Shown piece after piece: positions 1 to 4,978 of a stretch of DNA of 5,255 nucleotides (positions are counted from its first letter, which is position 1; each line of letters begins with the position of its first letter). The DNA lies in NCBI GenBank assembly GCA_012800995.1, contig JAAZIH010000143.1, positions 1 to 5,255 of the forward strand. Direction: 5' to 3'. Under the pieces are notes generated by a model. The model searched no databases. It was not told the origin of the DNA and worked only from the letters and a program-made list of their open reading frames with translations. Source of the DNA: Chloroflexota bacterium (GTDB lineage Bacteria; Chloroflexota; Anaerolineae; Anaerolineales; Anaerolineaceae). Position numbers and translations under genes: made by a program.

Positions 1-612
1 CGTTAAGGACACGGGGGTAATGGCTTCCTCAAACCCCATAATGATTGAGTAACGCAGCACGTCCTGAGCGTCAATAAGGCATTGTTCCCTAAGAACACCG
101 CCTTCTGGATTTTCAACGGTGAATAAGAATGAGTCTTTCCAGCTGTAGGCAACGAGAACGACATCATTTGTGCCGGCGTAACGCCATTCTGTTTTCGTAA
201 ATGTCACTCTTTCAATTTCAATTCGTGAGGAACTCGAAACAAAGGCTTCCGACATTCCATGACCATTATTGAGGAAGATTTGACATTCTGGATATCTTTT
301 ATGTTGCAAGTTCGGAAAAACAGGATCGCCAGCACTGTCCCAAAGCTCAATGGCATAAGTAAACCAGATGTTATCCTGCATCTTTGTCGAGATAGTCGGA
401 GGAAAAACCTCTATTGTTGGCACGGGTGTTTCGGATAGTGAATGGATTGCTGCTTGAATGGCTGTTTCTATAGGGTTATCTACAGACTCACGATCTTCCA
501 ACGGATCTGAAAGTGAATCAATCAGCAATTCAGGTATTTTTAATAATTTACATGAGCTGGTCATTGATATGATGACAATAGCTATTAAGATAAGCAGATT
601 TCTTTTCTTCAT
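1..612 (-). CDS. Predicted lipoprotein with two-cysteine domain, C-terminus outside window
   Basis: The reading frame is open from an ATG at 612-610 to the window edge, giving 204 residues without a stop. The N-terminus (MKKRNLLILI...) is a lipoprotein signal peptide: two Lys and an Arg, a hydrophobic core, and a lipobox MTSSC with the lipidated Cys at residue 21. A GAGG motif at 617-620, four bases upstream, supports the start. A Ser/Thr/Pro-containing linker (to about residue 78) leads into the domain shared with the next two genes: W83 and W91, KRYPEC ending at C110, GHGM at 117-120, C178 and a closing GF at 193-194. The two non-lipid cysteines probably form a disulfide, since the protein should sit outside the membrane. 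The frame continues past the domain, so a further C-terminal module, perhaps a beta-propeller as in the neighbour, is possible but unseen. The gene lies 114 bases downstream of the propeller lipoprotein in the same direction. The domain family was not recognised and no function is assigned. Confidence 0.88.
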   Translation of the reverse strand, partial: MKKRNLLILIAIVIISMTSSCKLLKIPELLIDSLSDPLEDRESVDNPIETAIQAAIHSLSETPVPTIEVFPPTISTKMQDNIWFTYAIELWDSAGDPVFPNLQHKRYPECQIFLNNGHGMSEAFVSSSSRIEIERVTFTKTEWRYAGTNDVVLVAYSWKDSFLFTVENPEGGVLREQCLIDAQDVLRYSIIMGFEEAITPVSLT

Positions 613-662
613 TTTTCCTCTTCTTGAATTATCTACTTAAACTTATGGTGAAAGATACTTTA

Positions 663-702
663 ATTTTACCACTCATCAGCACTTAATATTAAATACAGGC
701 TA
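663..702 (-). promoter_or_regulatory. Promoter-like block upstream of the left lipoprotein gene
   Basis: On the minus strand this block ends in GTGGTAAAAT, offering a TAAAAT -10-like hexamer at 668-663, about 50 bases before the ATG at 612. It aligns without gaps to 3352-3391, at the same strand and a similar place ahead of the short lipoprotein gene, with 29 of 40 bases identical. Identity is concentrated at the two ends (10/10 and 9/10), with a divergent middle. No good -35 hexamer is visible at 17-base spacing. The outer conserved part (TAGCCTGT) could be an operator, or simply an inherited trace of gene duplication. Confidence 0.45.
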
Positions 703-726
703 TGCCATTTTATCCAACAAGTACCA

Positions 727-2469
727 TTACCAATCTGGCTCAAAAATGGTGTCAGCTTTGTCGATGATATAAGCCTCTCCCGTTATTGGATTCAACAACC
801 ACAGTTCATAGGGTTGCTGGTGGCTGGCACTTGCATCGTAGCTTGGCATTCGAACGATAACCATTCGGTAATCCACCGGCGACCATGCTCCAAAAATCCA
901 GTTTTCATCCTGTGGATTATCTGTTGTTATCGGCACAGATATGGCGGAAAAATCTCCGCTCTCAACCATTTCCAGGCTGGCATTTCCCAAGAAGAAAGAT
1001 AAATCAAACGCCTCCAACCCTATGATGCTTTCGACCCCGCCTATAAAATGATATTTACTCATCACGACATATTTGTCGTCAAAAGACCAGTGCGGATTGG
1101 TCCAAACAAGTTCGCTGTCGGCAAGGGTATTTATTGATTGTGGAAAACCATTGGGCAATTCCTGTTCGGTGATCCAAATTGTGTTTGAAGCCTCCAGCCA
1201 CGCGCCATCAGCATACGCTATACGATCTTCAGCATTTGAAACTTGCATTGGCCACCAGGAATGCATCTCCAGGGTCGTTTGAGTCTGGGTATCATAAACA
1301 CGATGAATAAAAGGCCCGCCACGGTTACAGCCAGACGGAACGTAGTTGATATATCGCCCGTTATTTGAGACATCAATGGACTGGGGGTAAGCGTAATCAT
1401 GAGTATCCTCATTAGGCAAAGTATCCACATATTTCAGATACGCATTAGCAATATCAAAAATGAACACTTCCACAACATGCCGCTTTACTGGCTGATTTTG
1501 AGCAAAATCACAGTTACCATGATGCCGGGAAATATAGAGCTGATTGCTTGAGTCCCAACCAATAACGCTATCTTGCACATCGGCTTCAGGCAAGAATTCT
1601 TCTGTTGTCCACAGCTCAGCGGTTTCAAAGCCATAGACAAAAATAAAGCGGCTGTCAAACTTTTCGTACGCCACAAATCGCCCATTCGGAGAGACCTTTG
1701 GGTTGGCATAGTTAGTGGTGATGTTTCCGTGTCTTTCGCCACCATCCAGCGTCACCTGCTTTTGTGCACCCGTCTCTGAATAATAAGCCCAGACATTGTG
1801 ATCTTTCACATAGACAATAGGTGGAATAATTTTTGTTTCAGCTTCAAAGCCTGGCAAAGCTTTGAATTCCATGGCTTCAGAACGTGTTAGAACGTCCTCC
1901 ACATCTTGTAAACACTGCGGGTTTAGCGGAGGCAGGCCGTTTCCTGCCACAGAAATGATATGCGTATCAGCCCAAAGATAAGACCTTAACACGATATCAC
2001 TTGTGCCTTTGTATACACTGTCTGTTACTGAAAACTGAGTCTTCCCGATGGTGACATGGTCCGTATGGACATCGAATGAATCTGGCATGCCAAGACCATT
2101 GTTGACAGAAATGACACATTCCGGATAGGTTTTGGAAATCAAACGCGGGACTTGATACTGATGACCCTCTTCCGCTTGCCATTTGGCTGTGTTAAAGGTG
2201 AACCAAAAGTCCAGCTCCATTTGAACGGACTCTAAAACAATTTCGCTTTCTTCCTCTGGTAATGGCTCTCCAGATGGCGTTTCTGTAGGCAGTTGCTCCG
2301 GTGCTGCTGTGGGTTCAAGGGTAAGTTCCGGGATAAATGGCAGATCTGTGGCTTCAGGAATGTCATTTAGCTTAATAATCTCAATAAGTTTTTCAGCAAT
2401 GCTGGAGCATGCTGTGACAGTCAACAATACAAACAAAATAATGAGGGATAGCAAACTTGTCTTTTTCAT
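727..2469 (-). CDS. Predicted lipoprotein: two-cysteine domain fused to TolB/PD40-like beta-propeller
   Basis: This is a complete 580-residue protein. The start ATG at 2469-2467 is preceded by GGAG at 2479-2476, six bases away. Residues 1-21 form a lipoprotein signal peptide with lipobox TVTAC (lipidated C21), so the protein should be anchored on the outer face of a membrane. Residues 40-80 are an acidic Pro/Thr/Glu linker. Residues about 85-203 are the domain shared with both neighbouring lipoproteins: W89, W97, KTYPEC ending at C118, NNGLGM at 123-128, C186 and a closing EF at 201-202. Residues about 215-580 look like a beta-propeller. Degenerate PD40/TolB-type strands include PKVSPNGRFVAY (257-268), SIDVSNNGRYINYV (364-377), PHWSFDDKYVVM (459-470) and GAWSPVDYRMVIV (527-539). 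Two extra cysteines, C320 and C381, could form a second disulfide within the propeller. The chain stops at EPDW, which resembles the first half of another PDWSPDG strand. A binding or scaffolding role on the surface is the likeliest inference; no catalytic residues were recognised. Confidence 0.9.
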   Translation of the reverse strand: MKKTSLLSLIILFVLLTVTACSSIAEKLIEIIKLNDIPEATDLPFIPELTLEPTAAPEQLPTETPSGEPLPEEESEIVLESVQMELDFWFTFNTAKWQAEEGHQYQVPRLISKTYPECVISVNNGLGMPDSFDVHTDHVTIGKTQFSVTDSVYKGTSDIVLRSYLWADTHIISVAGNGLPPLNPQCLQDVEDVLTRSEAMEFKALPGFEAETKIIPPIVYVKDHNVWAYYSETGAQKQVTLDGGERHGNITTNYANPKVSPNGRFVAYEKFDSRFIFVYGFETAELWTTEEFLPEADVQDSVIGWDSSNQLYISRHHGNCDFAQNQPVKRHVVEVFIFDIANAYLKYVDTLPNEDTHDYAYPQSIDVSNNGRYINYVPSGCNRGGPFIHRVYDTQTQTTLEMHSWWPMQVSNAEDRIAYADGAWLEASNTIWITEQELPNGFPQSINTLADSELVWTNPHWSFDDKYVVMSKYHFIGGVESIIGLEAFDLSFFLGNASLEMVESGDFSAISVPITTDNPQDENWIFGAWSPVDYRMVIVRMPSYDASASHQQPYELWLLNPITGEAYIIDKADTIFEPDW

Positions 2470-2629
2470 TCTCTTCTCCGGTTTTTAATGTTGTCGGTTT
2501 GGTTAAAGTCAGTCTTTTATCAAAATGATCGTGGCAAGTTCTTTTTTGCGGGCTTATCCGTCACTAACCTTAAGCATGAGTTCATTATCTGCCAAAAGCG
2601 AGTGAAATACAGTTCCCAAAAGTGGTCTT

Positions 2630-2639
2630 ATTTTACCCC
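2630..2639 (-). promoter_or_regulatory. Candidate -10 region for the propeller lipoprotein gene
   Basis: The minus strand reads GGGGTAAAAT here. The GGTAAAAT core is the same as that found ahead of the other two lipoprotein genes. No clear -35 is visible. If it is used, the transcript would carry a leader of about 150 bases before the ATG at 2469, much longer than for the neighbours. Only eight bases are shared, so chance is a real alternative. Confidence 0.3.
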
Positions 2640-2666
2640 GTAAGATGGAAAAGCGTTTATCTACGG
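2638..2666 (-). terminator. Weak hairpin just downstream of the short lipoprotein gene
   Basis: The arms CCGTA-GAT (2638-2646, with one extra A) and ATC-TACGG (2659-2666) pair as eight base pairs with a one-base bulge around a 12-base loop. The hairpin starts about 20 bases after the TAA of the 210-residue lipoprotein gene. It is followed on the minus strand by GGGTAAAATAAG and not by a U-run, so it is not a standard rho-independent terminator. It could be a 3'-end stabiliser or have no role. Confidence 0.25.
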
Positions 2667-2685
2667 AGCATTAGTTAGAAGCAAA

Positions 2686-3318
2686 TTAAGGTTTAAAACC
2701 CTTCTCCGCCGATAGGGTAACCACATCATACGCCTGTGCCTCGCATTCGGGAGGGAGTGTTTCAGCCTTGGGACCCTCAACTGAGAAATATTCAGACCCG
2801 TAATAAAAAGCCAAAAGAATTAGGTCTCCGTTTGAAATGCGAGTCCAGCGTGTAACCTTTATTTCTTTTCCGCCAAACGTTTTCGGCGACATATTAGCTT
2901 CAAACGTGTTCGGGTCCATTCCATGCCCAAATTGATACTGGAAATTACAACCGTTGTAGTTTTTGGATTGCAAGAAATTGTAACCGCGATCACTATTGAT
3001 TTTCCATAACGCCGTATCATAGGTGAGCCAAAAGCCATCTCCCATATCTACAACACCTAAGGTAACAACCGGCATTGGCGTGGGGCTTGGTGGAACTTCA
3101 GTTGGCGGTATTTCAGTTGGAGATATTTCGGTTGGTGTTGGCGGCACATCTGTTGGGGTTGGGGGCACAGTTGTGGGCTGAACTTGCTCAACTGGCGTTC
3201 GGGGCTCATCCGGTTTCGTATCTTTGGGAGATACATTAATCTCTATTGTGCAAGCTGAGAGAAGGATACACAAAACTAAACTCACTGTAAAAAACAATGC
3301 AAATTTATTACGTCGCAC
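2686..3318 (-). CDS. Small predicted lipoprotein with Pro/Thr linker and two-cysteine domain
   Basis: This is a complete 210-residue protein. It begins with GTG at 3318-3316; a strong GGAGGG ribosome site at 3330-3325, six bases upstream, fixes that start, and the ATG at 3332 is out of frame. Residues 1-23 are a lipoprotein signal peptide ending in LLSAC (lipidated C23). Residues about 35-84 are a low-complexity linker of PPTPT, SPTEI and PPTEV units, likely an extended stalk. The rest (about 90-210) is the domain common to the two following genes: W97, W105, KNYNGC ending at C124, GHGM at 131-134, C192 and the closing GF at 207-208. The protein ends two residues after that GF, so it represents the domain in minimal form. 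A disulfide between C124 and C192 is inferred. It is first of the three tandem genes in transcription order. No match to a named family was recognised, and the function is unknown. Confidence 0.9.
   Translation of the reverse strand: MRRNKFALFFTVSLVLCILLSACTIEINVSPKDTKPDEPRTPVEQVQPTTVPPTPTDVPPTPTEISPTEIPPTEVPPSPTPMPVVTLGVVDMGDGFWLTYDTALWKINSDRGYNFLQSKNYNGCNFQYQFGHGMDPNTFEANMSPKTFGGKEIKVTRWTRISNGDLILLAFYYGSEYFSVEGPKAETLPPECEAQAYDVVTLSAEKGFKP
3067..3177 (-). repeat. Degenerate repeat encoding the Pro/Thr/Glu linker
   Basis: Within the short lipoprotein gene this stretch encodes residues 48-84, made of loosely repeated PPTPT, PTEI and PPTEV units. On the plus strand it reads as recurring GTTGG/TTCAGTTGG pieces. 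The repeats are imperfect and encode a surface-protein stalk. They can expand or shrink in frame without harming the folded domain. Confidence 0.6.
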
Positions 3319-3324
3319 TTTCTG

Positions 3325-3330
3325 CCCTCC
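3325..3330 (-). promoter_or_regulatory. Strong ribosome binding site that decides a GTG start
   Basis: The minus strand reads GGAGGG, six bases before GTG at 3318-3316. It is the best Shine-Dalgarno match in the window. It justifies the non-ATG start, which also yields a complete lipoprotein signal peptide. Confidence 0.7.
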
Positions 3331-3351
3331 ATTTTTATGATGTTAATTAGC

Positions 3352-3391
3352 ATTTTACCACTTATCCCCTCTTTTAATGGCAAACAGGCTA
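3352..3391 (-). promoter_or_regulatory. Promoter-like block upstream of the short lipoprotein gene
   Basis: On the minus strand the block ends in GTGGTAAAAT, with a TAAAAT -10-like hexamer at 3357-3352, about 33 bases before the GTG. It matches 663-702, upstream of the left lipoprotein gene, at 29 of 40 positions without gaps. Its distal end overlaps one arm of the hairpin at 3383-3411. No convincing -35 was found. Confidence 0.45.
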
Positions 3392-3411
3392 GTAAAAAAC
3401 ACTGACCTGTT
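3383..3411 (-). terminator. Imperfect hairpin, possible decayed terminator of the pepF relic
   Basis: AACAGG-ct-AGT (3383-3393) faces ACT-ga-CCTGTT (3401-3411): six base pairs, a two-base mismatch and three more pairs around an A-rich loop. It ends 25 bases from the stop codon of the pepF relic at 3437. The intact pepF terminator ends 24 bases from its own stop and shares the outer AACAG/CTGTT bases. This suggests that the relic kept its terminator. No good U-run follows on the minus strand, so present activity is doubtful. Confidence 0.35.
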
Positions 3412-3436
3412 CGGGTTCAAAAAGACATGAAATGAC

Positions 3437-3471
3437 TTAGAGTTGCTCTAATTTATCCACCAAGCCAGAAA
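3437..3471 (-). repeat. Direct repeat, left copy (pepF 3' end)
   Basis: This 35-base copy pairs with 4944-4978, same orientation, offset 1507 bases, with mismatches only at 3443 and 3467. The two copies bracket the ATPase gene. The repeat contains the pepF stop codon and its last codons. Confidence 0.8.
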
Positions 3472-3475
3472 CCAC
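3437..3475 (-). pseudogene. Relic of the 3' end of an oligoendopeptidase (pepF-like) gene
   Basis: Read on the minus strand this encodes VSGLVDKLEQL and a TAA stop, the same last eleven residues, except for one V for I, as the pepF-type gene ending at 4944. Positions 3437-3471 match 4944-4978 at 33 of 35 bases. Both differences in that stretch are silent (CAA/CAG for Gln, TCT/TCA for Ser). Similarity fades after 3475, and the frame meets a TGA at 3485-3487, so nothing else of the gene remains. The pattern fits a remnant of a diverged paralogue better than a fresh copy. It sits 93 bases upstream of the ATPase gene on the other strand. Confidence 0.75.
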
Positions 3476-3513
3476 AATACTCTCTCACATTTTAGCACAA
3501 ATATCTATTATGC

Positions 3514-3542
3514 TTTACCACAATTCTCTCCTATGGTAATAT
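3514..3542 (+). promoter_or_regulatory. Candidate promoter of the ATPase gene
   Basis: TTTACC (3514-3519) and TAATAT (3537-3542) are separated by 17 bases and each matches the sigma-70 consensus at four of six positions. Transcription would start near 3549, about 20 bases before the ATG. An alternative -10 is TATGGT at 3532-3537. The ribosome site for the gene is weak, a GAGAGAG run just upstream of the ATG. Confidence 0.4.
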
Positions 3543-3554
3543 GTTAACAACATA
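3540..3554. promoter_or_regulatory. Perfect inverted repeat over the ATPase start region (possible operator)
   Basis: TATGTT-AAC-AACATA is a perfect six-base inverted repeat with a three-base centre. It overlaps the end of the candidate -10 and the predicted transcription start. This is where a dimeric repressor would block the promoter, but the site is AT-rich and short, so chance cannot be excluded. Confidence 0.35.
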
Positions 3555-3568
3555 ATAAGAGAGAGCTT

Positions 3569-4834
3569 ATGAACAAGAAATACTATCCAAGAATTGTCGA
3601 CAAAGTGCTTGAACTGTATCTTAAAGCATTTGGCGCAGTTGTTATTAAGGGTCCGAAATGGTCCGGAAAAACAACAACGGCTGAACAAAAGGCCAACAGC
3701 GTTCTCAAATTGCAAGATCCAGATCTTTCAGAAAACTACCTGGCACTGGCTGATTTCAAGCCCTCCCTATTACTGGAAGGAGATACACCACGGTTGATTG
3801 ATGAATGGCAAATGGCACCTGTTCTATGGGACGCAGTGAGAAACGCCGTTGACCAAAGACAAAAAACGGGGCAATTCATCCTCACCGGATCAACCGTTGT
3901 CGATCGTTCCAAAATGATGCACTCTGGCACAGGACGAATTGCCCAAATGCCCATGTCTACCATGAGTCTTTTTGAATATGGTGAGTCAAACGGCACAGTG
4001 TCTTTAAACTCGCTTTTTGCGAATGAACCCTTTACAGGATCCGCGAGCTCATTATCTGTTGACCAATTGGCAAAAGCGATCTGTCGTGGCGGTTGGCCTG
4101 CAACGTTAACAATGAGTGACTCAGCGAGTTTATTGGTAGCACCAAATTATGTCGATGGGATTATTTTTGAAGATGCCGCACAGTTGGATGAGCCAATTCC
4201 CACGCCTGAAAGAATCAGAGCTATTTTACGCTCTTATGCCAGAAACATTTCGACTTTGGCTTCCAACCGAGCCATTCTGGAAGACTTGCTGTCAAATGAT
4301 GCCGGCATAAGCGAATCGACACTTTACAGATATATTGCCATTCTCAATGAGCTCTTTGTATTACGCGACATACCCGCATGGAATCCTTCTATTCGATCAG
4401 CAAGCGCCATGCGTGCCAGCAATAAAAGAGGCTTTTCTGACCCCTCATTAGCCATTGCCGCACTTGGACTTTCACCCGATCAATTATTGGATGATTTAAA
4501 CACCTTTGGTTTCTTTTTTGAAAGCCTGTGTATTCATGACCTAAGCATTTACAGTGTTGAAAACAAAGGGCATATTTCATACTATCGTGATCGCTATGGC
4601 TTAGAATGCGACATCGTTTTGCACTTAAATAATGGCAGGTATGCTCTCATTGAAGCTAAATTGGGCAGTAAAAGTATTGATGAAGGCGCGGAACATCTGC
4701 TCAAACTCGACAATCTCATTCGACAAAAACAAATGAAACCGCCGTGTTTCATGATGATTTTGACTGCTGGACAATACGCTTACCAACGCAAAGATGACGT
4801 CTACGTGGTTCCTATTGGCTGTCTGGGACCTTAA
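3569..4834 (+). CDS. AAA_14/DUF4143 family ATPase (COG1373-like)
   Basis: This is a complete 421-residue cytoplasmic protein starting at ATG 3569. The N-terminal AAA_14 P-loop domain shows Walker A GPKWSGKTTT (28-37, K34 and T35), Walker B RLIDEWQ (75-81, D78 and E79), a sensor-1-like strand ILTGST (104-109) and SGTGR (119-123), whose Arg may act as a finger. CRGGWPA (172-178) marks the passage to the C-terminal half. SESTLYRYIAILNELFVL (248-265) looks like the usual winged-helix segment. The DUF4143 end has GFFFESL (314-320), YRDRYGLECDIV (339-350) and YALIEAKLG (358-366). E318, D348, E362 and K364 fit the spaced E, D, ExK layout of the PD-(D/E)XK fold described for this family. Length is typical and no lesion is seen. 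The biological role of these ATPases is not settled; they occur in many scattered copies and are often laterally acquired. The gene stands alone, opposite in strand to all its neighbours and bracketed by pepF 3' repeats, which fits later arrival. Confidence 0.93.
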   Translation: MNKKYYPRIVDKVLELYLKAFGAVVIKGPKWSGKTTTAEQKANSVLKLQDPDLSENYLALADFKPSLLLEGDTPRLIDEWQMAPVLWDAVRNAVDQRQKTGQFILTGSTVVDRSKMMHSGTGRIAQMPMSTMSLFEYGESNGTVSLNSLFANEPFTGSASSLSVDQLAKAICRGGWPATLTMSDSASLLVAPNYVDGIIFEDAAQLDEPIPTPERIRAILRSYARNISTLASNRAILEDLLSNDAGISESTLYRYIAILNELFVLRDIPAWNPSIRSASAMRASNKRGFSDPSLAIAALGLSPDQLLDDLNTFGFFFESLCIHDLSIYSVENKGHISYYRDRYGLECDIVLHLNNGRYALIEAKLGSKSIDEGAEHLLKLDNLIRQKQMKPPCFMMILTAGQYAYQRKDDVYVVPIGCLGP

Positions 4835-4889
4835 GCTTTAGCTAATTCTTTCAAGCCTAGATATCAGCCAAGCCTGAGATATTAAATAA

Positions 4890-4919
4890 AACAGACTGTC
4901 TCGTTCCAAACAGTCTGTT
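4890..4919 (-). terminator. Rho-independent terminator of pepF, possibly bidirectional
   Basis: AACAGACTGT (4890-4899) and ACAGTCTGTT (4910-4919) form a perfect ten-base-pair stem with a ten-base loop. Read on the minus strand the stem is followed by TTATTT, giving a T-rich run directly after the helix, 24 bases beyond the pepF stop. On the plus strand the following bases (ATTTCC) are poorer, but the hairpin lies 55 bases after the ATPase stop and could serve both convergent genes. Confidence 0.8.
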
Positions 4920-4943
4920 ATTTCCAGCAACTATATTTTTGGA

Positions 4944-4978
4944 TTAGAGCTGCTCTAATTTATCCACCAAGCCTGAAA
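4944..4978 (-). repeat. Direct repeat, right copy (pepF 3' end)
   Basis: This is the intact-gene partner of 3437-3471: 33 of 35 bases identical, same orientation. It covers the stop codon and last codons of the oligoendopeptidase gene. Confidence 0.8.

Larger units (their letters stand above)
2470..2685. other. Intergenic region between two tandem lipoprotein genes
   Basis: This 216-base gap lies between the stop of the short lipoprotein gene (2686) and the start of the propeller lipoprotein gene (2469). No convincing small gene was seen on either strand. It contains a GGTAAAAT promoter-like motif at 2637-2630 (minus strand) and an interrupted hairpin at 2638-2666. The rest would be leader sequence if transcription starts at that motif. 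Confidence 0.5.

Noticed and set aside
458..640. 60-residue plus-strand open frame
   Set aside because: It lies antisense to the start of the left lipoprotein gene, which has a signal peptide, ribosome site and domain similarity to its neighbours; the plus-strand frame shows no recognisable feature.
700..729. Premature stop truncating the propeller gene at 727
   Set aside because: Reading past the stop gives WYLLDKMA and another stop, with no propeller-like sequence, so there is no sign of a recent nonsense mutation.
1218..1430. 70-residue minus-strand frame inside the propeller lipoprotein gene
   Set aside because: It is a different frame within a long gene supported by domain evidence; it is a shadow frame.
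3067..3177. Possible CRISPR-like or satellite array
   Set aside because: The repetition is degenerate, lacks spacers and is fully explained by the Pro/Thr/Glu linker of the short lipoprotein.
3515..3715. 66-residue minus-strand frame across the ATPase start
   Set aside because: It overlaps the conserved Walker A coding region of the ATPase on the opposite strand and has no ribosome site or motif of its own.
3569..4834. ATPase gene as part of a known defence or toxin-antitoxin system
   Set aside because: No partner gene lies beside it: the neighbours are a convergent housekeeping-type peptidase and lipoproteins on the opposite strand, so a system assignment is unsupported.
4852..4883. Two CAAGCCT...GATAT pieces in tandem after the ATPase gene
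   Set aside because: The copies are only about 14 bases with an indel; a similar CAAGCCTGA also occurs in the pepF tail, but the match is too short to separate from chance.
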